Source: Ochrobactrum sp. Q0168
GTDB lineage: Bacteria; Pseudomonadota; Alphaproteobacteria; Rhizobiales; Rhizobiaceae
Direction: 5' to 3'
Assembly: GCF_016427605.1 (NCBI RefSeq)
Contig: NZ_JAELXQ010000006.1
Span: 62,001 to 126,000 of the forward strand
Length of the DNA: 64,000 nt
The position numbers and the translations under genes were made by a program. The notes beneath the pieces are model-generated. The model was not told where the DNA came from. It worked only from the letters and a program-made list of their open reading frames with translations, and made no database searches. Shown in pieces: positions 8,405-17,034 of the stretch; the stretch's first letter is position 1; each line of letters opens with the position of its first letter.

Positions 8405-8667
8405 GCGGACTGTTCATCCTTCGCAGCCATCGCGCGATATTTGGCTTCAAGACGGTCTAACACTTCACCGGCTGGCTTTGTGCGGCCAGCGTCTGCATCG
8501 GCAAGCCCGCGCATAATTGACGCGTCGAGTGCGGCCAACTTCGTTTCCCTGTCCTGCACAAGCCGCACACCTTCACGCAGCACTTCACTTTTCGAACCAT
8601 AACGGCCCGTTTCGACAAGCTGCTGGACATAGCTTTCGAGCTGCTTGCCTAAATCAGCACTGATCAT
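8401..8667 (-). CDS. parD: ParD-family antitoxin
   Basis: An 88-residue CopG/ParD-type antitoxin. The ribbon-helix-helix part is visible as ISADLGKQLESYVQQLVETGRYGSKSEVLREGVRLV, followed by the toxin-binding tail (ALDASIMRGLADADAGRTKPAGEVLDRLEAKY). The ATG at 8667 was chosen over an upstream in-frame ATG at 8694 because GGAGAT precedes it and the ParD homology starts there. It should bind the ParE product encoded immediately downstream and repress the operon. The AT-rich sequence just above 8670 is the likely promoter. Confidence 0.88.
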   Translation of the reverse strand: MISADLGKQLESYVQQLVETGRYGSKSEVLREGVRLVQDRETKLAALDASIMRGLADADAGRTKPAGEVLDRLEAKYRAMAAKDEQSA

Positions 8668-9290
8668 ATTGAAATCTCCGTCGAATGAATCCACAGAGAT
8701 ATAGCAGAATTATCAACTATTATCAATGACAATCAGATTTTTCCGTCACATTCAGGCGCACCCTGCCGTGACAACTGAACGTGACCGTCCCCGACCGTCA
8801 CAATAGGGTTGATTTTGCCCCTCTGTGACAGACTGGCTTAGAAGCCACCCTAAAGTTACAGCTTCTTGGTTTGTTCTTCGAGTTGGCCAAAATCGCGCGT
8901 TCGGGTTGACTGGGCCGATAACGGCTGGCTTCAGGAAGGCTGACGATCGTTCGGAAGACGCAAGGTCCCCAGACTTGCCGGTATCGGCGCCATTGTTCCG
9001 ACAGTCATCGATTGCCAGCGCTTTCGCGGCCACCAACACGCGGCTGACCGAAACTGCTGGCCGATGCGAATCTCGCCGATTGCTCGGTTCGCGGCGTCCT
9101 GCTCGTCGTCAGTCTCGATGATAGAAGTGTGGGTAATAAGGAAACATGGCATTGGCTCATATATCGCTTTTTTCTCTTGCTCATTGATCACACCGAGAAA
9201 ACCGTCAAGCCAGAAACAGGATTTCGGGAGAGCCGACATGTCAGCATGATCGGGTTCCCGCCGGCGTGTCGGCACGGTTCCGACGAAGCA
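8668..9290. other. Gene-poor interval with a CGTGAC/GTCACG cluster and a possible decayed small gene
   Basis: No intact gene is supported here. From 8744 to 8829 there are five hexamers of the type CGTCAC or (C/T)GTGAC in both orientations (8744, 8767, 8780, 8796, 8824). On the minus strand from 9152 down to about 9060 a short family-like peptide (MPCFLITHTSIIETDDEQDAA...) appears and seems to change frame near 9055. It could be the relic of a small element gene. Confidence 0.35.
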
Positions 9291-9382
9291 AAGAGGGAGA
9301 GAAGGGCCTGAAAAGGGGGCCTGCCGGGGTTTGGAGAGCGTCCGGGCGGGTGTGTCCTCTCCCGCTCCCAACAGGATTTCCC
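9291..9382 (+). promoter_or_regulatory. Purine-rich two-part leader, copy 4
   Basis: AAGAGGGAGAGAAGGG starts at 9291 and GGAGAG follows 42 nt later at 9333. GGAGAG (9333-9338) can pair with CTCTCC 18 nt downstream. It ends at the start codon at 9383, preceded by a weak AGGA. Confidence 0.5.
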
Positions 9383-12300
9383 ATGAACGTGGTCCCGACC
9401 CCTGCCGCGAACGCGGTCGCCGCTTCGCTTGTTACCTCGAGCCGTGCAGACTTTATCCTCGATTCCGGCCGTGAGCTTCTGCCGTTTCTAGAGCGCGGCC
9501 AAACCATAGGAGCAGCCGATCTCCGATCCATTCTGATGAATGCTTTCGGCGGCTCAGACGCCGAAAGCTTCTGGTCTTGGAAAGACGCTTATGAGGCGAC
9601 AGAAGTGGCCCAGATCCTGTTTCTGCGAAAGTTCGGCGGGGCAATCAGCTCCCGCACGAACGCGCGTCAGGCAACGTTGGCCATGTTGACCAAGGTCGCA
9701 GGCCTGATCCCCACCCACACCCGACGCTCCGAGGAAAGCCAGCAGCTCCAACAGTTTTCCACGCCAATGCCGCTCGCCTATGTCGCTGCTCGTGCTGCCG
9801 GTATCATGCCGGGTGATGTGGTGCTCGAACCGTCGGCGGGAACAGGGCTTATGGCGGTCTTCGCGCAACTCGCCCGTGCACGCCTGGTGCTCAACGAATA
9901 TGCGCCGCTCCGTCACGATCTTCTGACCCAGTTATTTTCGGGATCATCAGTTACGCAGTACGAAGCCGCCCACATCGATGACTATCTCGATCGTGCGGTG
10001 CTCCCGACCGTCGTGCTGATGAACCCGCCGTTTTCTGCCGGTGTTCATGTCGAGGGCCGCATGGCCGACGCGGCATGGCGTCATCTGGCCTCCGCCTTCA
10101 GGCGGCTTGTTCCCGGCGGACGGCTGGTTGCGATCACCGGCTCCAGCCTTTCTCCCGACAATCCGAAATGGCGGGACGCATTCGTCCGACTTCAGAGCCG
10201 CGGCACGGTTCTGTTCAGTGCAGCAATCGATGGTGGCGTCTATGCTCGCCACGGCACGACGATGGAAACCCGCCTCACGGTCATCGACAAGATTGCCGCC
10301 GCTGATCCGGCAAATCTGGTTGAATCGCGTGGTGCCGCCCCCGATCTGGAAACACTGCTTTCTTGGATCTCTGGTCTTCCGCCCCGCTCACCTTCAACCG
10401 CGCCAAACTCTATCGGCGCGCTCTCCCACGGAATATTAAACGCCTGTGCGGCGAAAATGGCCGCTCGCAAAGCTGCCGACACCATGCGACCCGCAGCTGT
10501 GATGGTCCCGGCAAGTCGCCCTTCAGCCGCTGCTGCGCCGCGTTTGGCGTCCTCAGCTGTACCCCGGATCGACGATGACGTTGTTGAACTCTCTTACGAA
10601 CTGCGCGATGGAGCGACGAATGTCCGCGTCGATGTCGCTGAAGGAATATACGAACCCTATCAGTTGCGGGCGATCCGCATTCCGGACGCCAAACCACACC
10701 CGGACAAATTGGTCGAATCCGTAGCAATGGCGTCGGTCGCGCCGCCCAAACCAAGCTATCGGCCACATCTGCCGAAGCGCATCGTCACTGGCGGCGACCT
10801 CTCCGACGCCCAGCTCGAGAGTGTGATCTATGCCGGTGAGGCCCACTCCGGCTATCTTGCCGGCCACTGGAGCGTTGATGCCAGTTTCGACAACCTGAAA
10901 GCCGTTACCCCGGAGACGGAAGGCGTTGTTCGTTTTCGTCGGGGCTGGTTTTTAGGTGATGGCACGGGAGCTGGCAAAGGCCGCCAGGCTGCCGGTATCA
11001 TCTTGGACAATTGGCTGAAGGGTCGTCGTCGTCATTTGTGGATCTCGAAATCGGAAACCCTGATTGAGGATGCGCAGCGTGACTGGAGCGCGCTCGGCCA
11101 GGAAAAACTGCTGATCACGCCACTCTCACGCTTCCGCCAGGGCAAACCGATCAAACTCGACGAAGGCATCCTCTTCGTCACCTTCGCCACTTTGCGCACC
11201 GACGAGCGCGAGGGCAAGCGATCGCGAGTGCAGCAGATCGTCGACTGGCTGCGTCAAGAGGCTGGGAGCAGCGAAGCCGCGTCAGGGAATGCAGAAGGTT
11301 TCGACGGCGTCATTATCTTCGATGAAGGTCATGCGATGGCTAATGCCGCAAGCGGCAAAACCGACCGCGGTGAAAAGTCTGCCTCGCAGCAGGGTCGCGC
11401 CGGTCTTCGCCTGCAGCGTGCTCTTCCCAATGCCCGCGTCGTCTACGTTTCCGCCACTGGCGCATCCGAGGTCGAGCAACTTACCTATGCCGAACGCCTC
11501 GGCCTCTGGGGTGGCGCGGACTTTCCCTTCTCGACCCGCTCTGAGTTTATCGCGGCGATCGAAGACGGCGGCGTGGCGACGATGGAGGTTCTGGCGCGGG
11601 ATCTCAAGGCCATGGGCCTCTATGCCTCGCGATCCCTGTCCTTCGAGGGAGTCGAATATGACATCCTCGAACACGAACTGACCGAGGAGCAAGTGCGCAT
11701 CTACGATTCCTATGCGGAAGCGTACCAGGTCATTCATAATCATCTCGATCAGGCGCTGGAGGCTTCCGGCATCACGTCCAGCGGCTGCACCCTCAACAAA
11801 AATGCAAAGGCGGCTGCACGCTCCGCCTTCGAAAGCACCAAACAGCGCTTCTTCAACCATCTCCTCACCTCGATGAAGACGCCGGCGCTGATGAGTGCGA
11901 TCAAGCAGGATGTCGAAGAGGGCCATGCGGCGATCATCCAGATCATTTCCACCGGCCATTCTCTGATCGAACGCCGCCTCGCCGAAATCCCGACCGCGGA
12001 ATGGAACGACATCCAGGTAGATGTCACGCCGCGTGAGATCGTCGCCGAATATCTCAACCATTCTTTCCCGACCCAGCTCTTCGAGGAATATTCCGACGCC
12101 GAAGGCAATCTCCTGTCGCGTCCGGTCTATGACACCGATGGCAATCCGGTCCTTTGCCGCGACGCCGTCGCCCGCCGGGATATGTTGCTTGAACGGCTCG
12201 GCAGCCTTCCCGCCATTCCAACGGCGCTCGACCAGATCGTCCAGAAATTCGGCAGCAGCCAGGTCGCCGAGATCACAGGCCGCCCGCGCCGCATCATCCG

Positions 12301-13846
12301 GCGCGAGGATAGCGACACGATCGACCGCTTCGCCGTCGAAAGCCGACCGGGCAGCGCCAATATCGACGAGACCCGCGCCTTCATGGACGATGAGAAGCCG
12401 ATCCTGATCTTCTCTGAAGCGGGCGGGACTGGACGATCCTACCATGCCGATCTCGGCGCGAAGAACCAGCGTCTGCGTCTCCACAATCTCCTGGAAGCTG
12501 GTTGGCGCGCGGACGTGGCAATCCAGGGGCTCGGCCGCAGCCATCGCACCAACCAGGCGCAGCCGCCGCGCTTCCGCATGGTTGCCACCAATGTGAAGGC
12601 CGAACGAAGGTTTTTGTCGACGATCGCCAAGCGCCTCGATACGCTCGGCGCGATCACGCGCGGGCAGCGCCAGACCGGCGGTCAGGGCATGTTCCGCAGC
12701 GAAGACAATCTCGAATCCCAATATGCCCGCGATGCGCTCAGGCAGTTTTACAAGTTGGTTCATGCCGGTGGCATCGACGGCTGTTCGCTGGAAAAATTCG
12801 AGGCGATCACCGGTCTGTCGCTGACGGCGCGCGAGGGTGGTCTCAAGGACGAATTGCCACCTATCCATACGTCTCTGAACCGAATGCTTGCGCTCACCAT
12901 CGCCATGCAGAATCTCCTGTTCGACGCGTTCGAGCAATTGCTGGCCGCGCGCATCGAGGGCGCGATCGCCACCGGTGTCTATGACAAGGGGCTGGAGACC
13001 CTGACCGCGGACCGAATGACGGTGAAGAACCGGCAGCTGATCTACACCCATCCGGTCACCGGGGCGCAGTCGCATCTGTTGACCATCGAGCGCATGGATC
13101 GTAACAGGCCGATGTTGCTCGCCGATGCTTTGAGCCTCGCCGCCCGCGATCCGCACGCTGTGCTGATGATCAACGGCAAGTCCGACCGCCCGGCGGTGCA
13201 GGTTCCGACCCGCTCGGTTATGCTCGACGACGGTTCGATCCAACCGCGCGTCGCACTGATCCGGCCAATGGACGAGATCCGCTTCGAAATGCGCCAGCTG
13301 GAAGAAACGAACTGGGAAGCGGCGGGCGAACAAGACTTTTCGGCCGCATGGAAGACGGAAGTCGCCAGCCTTGCCGAATTCTCGGTGTCGACCATGCACG
13401 TGGTTTCGGGCCTCCTGCTGCCTATCTGGAAATTGCTGCCGCAGGACTATTGCCGGGTCTATCGCCTGCAGACCGACGAGGGCGAGCGTATCGTCGGACG
13501 TCTGGTCTCGCCGGATGGATTAACGCGGCTTTGCCGCAACTTCGGGCTCGACAAGACGGAGGTCGTCACCGACGCTGATGTCTGGCAGTCGCTGCTCGCA
13601 GGCTCCTCGGTGGTCGCACTTGCCGGCAATATGACGCTCAGGCGTGTCCGGGTGATGAACGACTATCGCGTTGAGCTCAACGGTTTCACCGACGGCATGC
13701 GTGACAAGCTCCGGTCCTTCGGCCTGTTCTCCGAGATGATCGCCTGGAAGGTCAGGTTCTTCATTCCGACCTCGGGTGAGGGGTCGGCTATCCTCACCCG
13801 TCTCATCGAACAGCATCGCATTATCGACGTCGCTGGCCGGGGATAA
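9383..13846 (+). CDS. N6-methylase/strawberry-notch-like helicase fusion
   Basis: A 1487-residue protein. Residues about 120-300 form a Rossmann methyltransferase: LEPSAGTG (about 148-155) is the SAM-binding motif and NPPF (about 213-216) the amino-methylase catalytic motif. Residues about 500-1100 form an SF2-type ATPase of the strawberry-notch family, with GDGTGAGKG (Walker A, about 525), FDEGH (DExH box, about 645), and the C-terminal block ILIFSEAGGTGRSYHAD ... GLGRSHRTNQ (about 1000-1055). Such fusions are common on alphaproteobacterial plasmids and integrative elements next to ParB-like and Toprim genes. Proposed roles include modification and remodelling of incoming DNA or resistance to host defence; none is proven. 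The ATG at 9383 is preferred to 9266, since the longer ORF runs through the conserved leader. The Toprim gene follows after 5 nt. Confidence 0.85.
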   Translation: MNVVPTPAANAVAASLVTSSRADFILDSGRELLPFLERGQTIGAADLRSILMNAFGGSDAESFWSWKDAYEATEVAQILFLRKFGGAISSRTNARQATLAMLTKVAGLIPTHTRRSEESQQLQQFSTPMPLAYVAARAAGIMPGDVVLEPSAGTGLMAVFAQLARARLVLNEYAPLRHDLLTQLFSGSSVTQYEAAHIDDYLDRAVLPTVVLMNPPFSAGVHVEGRMADAAWRHLASAFRRLVPGGRLVAITGSSLSPDNPKWRDAFVRLQSRGTVLFSAAIDGGVYARHGTTMETRLTVIDKIAAADPANLVESRGAAPDLETLLSWISGLPPRSPSTAPNSIGALSHGILNACAAKMAARKAADTMRPAAVMVPASRPSAAAAPRLASSAVPRIDDDVVELSYELRDGATNVRVDVAEGIYEPYQLRAIRIPDAKPHPDKLVESVAMASVAPPKPSYRPHLPKRIVTGGDLSDAQLESVIYAGEAHSGYLAGHWSVDASFDNLKAVTPETEGVVRFRRGWFLGDGTGAGKGRQAAGIILDNWLKGRRRHLWISKSETLIEDAQRDWSALGQEKLLITPLSRFRQGKPIKLDEGILFVTFATLRTDEREGKRSRVQQIVDWLRQEAGSSEAASGNAEGFDGVIIFDEGHAMANAASGKTDRGEKSASQQGRAGLRLQRALPNARVVYVSATGASEVEQLTYAERLGLWGGADFPFSTRSEFIAAIEDGGVATMEVLARDLKAMGLYASRSLSFEGVEYDILEHELTEEQVRIYDSYAEAYQVIHNHLDQALEASGITSSGCTLNKNAKAAARSAFESTKQRFFNHLLTSMKTPALMSAIKQDVEEGHAAIIQIISTGHSLIERRLAEIPTAEWNDIQVDVTPREIVAEYLNHSFPTQLFEEYSDAEGNLLSRPVYDTDGNPVLCRDAVARRDMLLERLGSLPAIPTALDQIVQKFGSSQVAEITGRPRRIIRREDSDTIDRFAVESRPGSANIDETRAFMDDEKPILIFSEAGGTGRSYHADLGAKNQRLRLHNLLEAGWRADVAIQGLGRSHRTNQAQPPRFRMVATNVKAERRFLSTIAKRLDTLGAITRGQRQTGGQGMFRSEDNLESQYARDALRQFYKLVHAGGIDGCSLEKFEAITGLSLTAREGGLKDELPPIHTSLNRMLALTIAMQNLLFDAFEQLLAARIEGAIATGVYDKGLETLTADRMTVKNRQLIYTHPVTGAQSHLLTIERMDRNRPMLLADALSLAARDPHAVLMINGKSDRPAVQVPTRSVMLDDGSIQPRVALIRPMDEIRFEMRQLEETNWEAAGEQDFSAAWKTEVASLAEFSVSTMHVVSGLLLPIWKLLPQDYCRVYRLQTDEGERIVGRLVSPDGLTRLCRNFGLDKTEVVTDADVWQSLLAGSSVVALAGNMTLRRVRVMNDYRVELNGFTDGMRDKLRSFGLFSEMIAWKVRFFIPTSGEGSAILTRLIEQHRIIDVAGRG

Positions 13847-13851
13847 CCACA

Positions 13852-14904
13852 ATGTTGTCCGCGTCCGATCTTGCGGACTGTCTCGCACAGGATGCCGAGG
13901 CGGTCTGCCGCTATTATCTTTCCGCCGGCCGAAGGGCCGGCAATTACTGGATCGTTGGCGATGTCGCCAACAGCAAAGGCAAGTCGCTCTATGTCCATCT
14001 CTCCGGTCCACGCAAGGGCAAGTGGGCGGATGCGGCGACGGCTCAGTATGGTGACCTGCTCGATCTCGTGCGGGAAACCTGCGGACTAGTCGATTTCCGC
14101 GACGTGGCCGAGGAGGTGCGGCGATTTCTAAACCAACCCCGTCCTAGTCGCGTGTTGTCCCAAAGGGCCGGTGCTTGTGCCGATCCTCCGATTGACAGAC
14201 CTGCAGATGAACGGGCCCAACGTCTGTTCCGCATGACGCAGCCGCTTGCCGGCACGCTGGCCGAAAGCTATCTGCGCCAGCGCGGCATCCTGCAGGCGGC
14301 ACAGCATCCCGCGCTCAGATTTCATCCATCGTGCTACTATCGCGATCTCGCAACCGGCAGGACCAGCAGCTATGCGGCGTTGATCGCTGCCGTGACCGAT
14401 CGCTTCGGAACGATCACCGGTGTGCATCGCACCTATCTCGAGCGCTCCGGACTGGATCCGAGCAGCATTGGGAAGGCACAGGTGGATACGCCCCGGCGTG
14501 CTCTTGGTGGCCTGCTCGGCAATGCCGTACGTTTCCGCTTCCCTGTCTTTGGCCCCGTACCCGTCACGATCGTCGGCGAAGGCCTTGAAAGCATCCTGTC
14601 GCTCGTCGCTGTGATGCCCGCAATGCCGATGGTCTCTGCATTGACTGCCAATCACCTCGCCGCCTTCCGGCCGCCGGATGGATGTGAGCGCCTCTACATT
14701 GCCGCCGACGCCGACGCTGCCGGCCGGCACGGCATCGAGGGATTGAGCCGTCGTGCGCAATCGCTCGGCATCCTCTCGCTCGTGCTTACCCCGCAACTCG
14801 GTGACTTCAACGAGGATCTGCGCCAGCTCGGGGCGGACCGGCTGATCGCCAGTCTTCGGGCGCAAGTTCTCCCGGAAGATGCTCAGGCTTTTCTGTCAGC
14901 GTGA
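13852..14904 (+). CDS. Toprim-domain primase-like protein
   Basis: A 350-residue protein of the DNA-primase/virulence-associated Toprim group. The N-terminal part (CRYYLSAGRRAGNYWIVGDVAN ... GDLLDLVRETCGL) resembles the zinc-binding/DUF7146 segment that precedes Toprim in mobile-element primases, but the classical Cys ligands are not all present. The Toprim domain begins at GEGLESILSL (about 241-250), with the conserved acidic motif AADADAAGR at about 283-291. It could prime synthesis on transferred single-stranded DNA. It starts 5 nt after the methylase-helicase stop, so the two form an operon. A GCCGGCC/GGCCGGC hairpin lies within the first 100 bases of the coding sequence. Confidence 0.78.
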   Translation: MLSASDLADCLAQDAEAVCRYYLSAGRRAGNYWIVGDVANSKGKSLYVHLSGPRKGKWADAATAQYGDLLDLVRETCGLVDFRDVAEEVRRFLNQPRPSRVLSQRAGACADPPIDRPADERAQRLFRMTQPLAGTLAESYLRQRGILQAAQHPALRFHPSCYYRDLATGRTSSYAALIAAVTDRFGTITGVHRTYLERSGLDPSSIGKAQVDTPRRALGGLLGNAVRFRFPVFGPVPVTIVGEGLESILSLVAVMPAMPMVSALTANHLAAFRPPDGCERLYIAADADAAGRHGIEGLSRRAQSLGILSLVLTPQLGDFNEDLRQLGADRLIASLRAQVLPEDAQAFLSA

Positions 14905-15239
14905 TCGGGCCGTGATGGGGAGGCGAGGCGCGATTTTAGCGGCACGGGTTGGTTGGCAGGTGCAATGCTGGTCGCCGCCCGGATGGGCGCGCGCCTGCGG
15001 GCCTGCCGAGAGACGACCCTTACCATGCGGCGGGCAGGACTTCAGCGGGTCGGGCAGGTTTCTTCCCCTGACGGATCGCGATGCGACCCGTCATTCCTCG
15101 CGGGGCAAGAAACCCTTCCTCCGCCGCCCGGCGCTTCGCTGGGCCGCGGCGCAGAACGCCGCGGTTCCGGCTTGCCACCGCATGGACAGGGATCGCCGTC
15201 AGGCCGCGAGAGGCGCGGCGCAAACCGACGGAGACCATC
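14905..15239. other. 335-nt interval with strong GC hairpins before the DUF2493 gene
   Basis: No gene is supported. The most obvious structure is CCGCGGCG (15144-15151) pairing with CGCCGCGG (15157-15164). Further short dyads flank it, and CGGAGACC just before 15240 is the ribosome site. A purine run near 14915 is only a weak match to the four-copy leader. Confidence 0.5.
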
Positions 15240-16181
15240 ATGAACCTCTTGCTTGCCAACGACGATGCCTTTGAGCCGCACCACGAATCCTCGCCAACCG
15301 ACCGCTGCATCTACGAGATGCAGCTTTACGGCCACCGCCCGTTCCAGGACGAACCGGACCCGCGACCGCTACCCGAGGAGCCGGTCGTTCGCTCGGCGCT
15401 GACCGCGATCTTCGACGCCTTGTTCGAGATGCTCGGCGATACGCGGCTCGAACCCGATCTCGAGGACCTGCTCTGGTCGGTGCCCAACCTCTTCCACCGC
15501 GCTGGCGAGCGCATCCAGCGAGAACTTCGGCGCAACGAGGACGCGCAGCGTACCGAACAGGGGGAGCAGGATGGCTCGGAGGTCAAAAGTGTCGAGCTGG
15601 AGCGGCATGTCGCCGAAGGCATCACGCTCCTCGAACGCCGCAATGCCTTCGAGTTCATGCGCGACTTCGCAGCCGATCTATTCGAGGCGCAGACCGGATC
15701 AGCATGGCGGCCGCGCACCGGCTCCAAGGTCAGTCACGCCAACATGACCGCAGCGATGATCGACTCCAGAGACTTCCTCTCCGCCCGCCGGCGTGCCGAG
15801 ACCGAGGTGTTGATCCCGGCAGGCACCAAGATCGCCTTTGGCGGCGGTATGGATTACAACGATCATGAGCAGGTTTGGGCTGCACTCGACAAAGCCTATT
15901 CTAAATATCCAGATCTGGTCTTGATGCATGGTGGCTCGCCCAAGGGAGCCGAACGTATCGCTGCTTGCTGGGCAGAAGCGCGCAAGGTGACGCAGATCGC
16001 CTTCAAGCCCGACTGGACGAAACACGCCAAGGCGGCACCGTTCCGCCGCAACGATGCCATGCTATCGGTGATGCCGACAGGTGTCATCGTCTTTCCTGGT
16101 TCCGGGATCACCGGGAATCTTGCCGACAAGGCCCGTCGGTTCGGGATCCCGGTCTGGCAGTTCTCAGGAGACGGCGCTTGA
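15240..16181 (+). CDS. DUF2493 (SLOG-like) protein
   Basis: A 313-residue protein. The first 190 residues are acidic and helical (DLLWSVPNLFHRAGERIQREL, ERHVAEGITLLERRNAFEFMRDF). The C-terminal 120 residues are a DUF2493/SLOG domain: IAFGGGMDYNDHEQVWAALDKA, then VLMHGGSPKGAERIAACWA, then GVIVFPGSGITGNLADKARRFGIPVW. SLOG folds bind nucleotides or nucleotide-derived signals; this form is a regular member of the accessory set on alphaproteobacterial mobile elements. ATG 15240 was chosen because CGGAGACC precedes it; the longer ORF from 15081 passes through strong hairpins. The ligand is unknown. Confidence 0.75.
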   Translation: MNLLLANDDAFEPHHESSPTDRCIYEMQLYGHRPFQDEPDPRPLPEEPVVRSALTAIFDALFEMLGDTRLEPDLEDLLWSVPNLFHRAGERIQRELRRNEDAQRTEQGEQDGSEVKSVELERHVAEGITLLERRNAFEFMRDFAADLFEAQTGSAWRPRTGSKVSHANMTAAMIDSRDFLSARRRAETEVLIPAGTKIAFGGGMDYNDHEQVWAALDKAYSKYPDLVLMHGGSPKGAERIAACWAEARKVTQIAFKPDWTKHAKAAPFRRNDAMLSVMPTGVIVFPGSGITGNLADKARRFGIPVWQFSGDGA

Positions 16182-16312
16182 GCGCCGTTTTCTTGCAAAT
16201 CTGGCAAGTCGGGAGATCATCTCACTCATGCAGGATGGCGACAATAGATGCAAATGATCGCCACATCCTGTACGAGTGCGGGGGGAGAGGCCGCAGTCCG
16301 GGAACGATGTGT

Positions 16313-16717
16313 TTAACGCGTCCAGTCTTCCACGCGCAGGCCCTCGACGCGCGCAAACTCGCCGGTATTGTTGGTAACGACCACGAGATCCCGCGCCTTT
16401 GCCTGACCGGCGATAATTGCGTCATAGGGACCGATTGGCGTCCCCTTGGCGGCAAGGGCCGCCCGGATATCTCCAGCGACGTACGCATCCCTCTGGTCGA
16501 AATCGAGGACTGGAAAATCGGCGAGCAGTAAGCGCAACGTCTCGAGATTATGCTCGATCTTTGCACTTTTGTGAGCGCCAAAATAAAGCTCATGAGCGAC
16601 AATTGAAGAAAGGCCGATCGTTCCCGGAACACTGCCGAGAACGCGACTGACCAGAGTATCTGATCGCCGACCGATCAAGGTGATCACGGCATTGGTGTCG
16701 AGAAGATAGGAAATCAC
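16313..16717 (-). CDS. vapC: VapC-type PIN-domain toxin
   Basis: A 134-residue PIN ribonuclease toxin. Acidic active-site residues are visible: Asp7 in YLLDTN, Glu in VAHELYFGA, and Asp in GPYDAIIAGQA, followed by the NTGEFARV motif near the end. VapC toxins cleave specific tRNA or rRNA sites with Mg2+. The gene overlaps the upstream antitoxin gene by four bases (ATGA), giving translational coupling. It ends 130 nt from the DUF2493 stop on the other strand. Confidence 0.92.
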   Translation of the reverse strand: MISYLLDTNAVITLIGRRSDTLVSRVLGSVPGTIGLSSIVAHELYFGAHKSAKIEHNLETLRLLLADFPVLDFDQRDAYVAGDIRAALAAKGTPIGPYDAIIAGQAKARDLVVVTNNTGEFARVEGLRVEDWTR

Positions 16718-16974
16718 GAAAACACCGCATCAAGCTCCGGCCGGTCCTGCTGATCGGGCTGTTTGCGGCCATCCGCCATGAAATCGTCGCTGACCCCGCG
16801 GGTGAGTGCAGCCCTCAGCGATGCCCATGCCTCCTTGGTCTCGACATGTGGGCGAAGGATGAGCGCATCGCCTTCCTGCGTGATCTCCACGCGCTCGACA
16901 TTGAAGCGGAACTCTTTCGGCAGGCGAACGGCTTGTGAATTGCCTGCCTGAAAAACACGGGCGAGATGGGGCAT
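16714..16974 (-). CDS. vapB: VapB-type antitoxin (AbrB/SpoVT fold)
   Basis: An 86-residue antitoxin. The N-terminal part MPHLARVFQAGNSQAVRLPKEF ... ITQEGDALILRP is the swapped-hairpin AbrB/VapB DNA-binding domain; the tail binds VapC. ATG 16974 has a strong AAGGAGGAG ribosome site and was chosen over the longer ORF from 17076. Immediately upstream lies a palindrome built of GTATATAC and GTGTATAC that overlaps the promoter, as expected for autorepression by the VapBC complex. Confidence 0.92.
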   Translation of the reverse strand: MPHLARVFQAGNSQAVRLPKEFRFNVERVEITQEGDALILRPHVETKEAWASLRAALTRGVSDDFMADGRKQPDQQDRPELDAVFS

Positions 16975-16990
16975 GGCCGCTCCTCCTTTT

Positions 16991-17034
16991 GTATACACAG
17001 AAATGTATATACGCTCTTGACGGTTCTGTTTCAA
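16991..17034 (-). promoter_or_regulatory. vapBC promoter and operator
   Basis: On the minus strand TTGAAA (17034-17029) and TATATA (17011-17006) are separated by 17 nt, a good sigma-70 spacing. The dyad GTATATAC-N6-GTGTATAC (17012-16991) covers the -10 element and lies between the promoter and AAGGAGGAG. This is the layout of an autoregulated toxin-antitoxin operator. Confidence 0.7.

Noticed and set aside
8931..9152. Minus-strand small ORF starting MPCFLITHTSIIE
   Set aside because: It looks like part of a small element protein, but the frame seems to break after about 35 codons and the ribosome site is poor, so it is only mentioned under the interval.
11282..13399. 705-codon open frame on the minus strand
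   Set aside because: It lies wholly opposite the methylase-helicase, is Arg/His/Asp-rich as antisense frames of GC-rich genes are, and shows no family motif.
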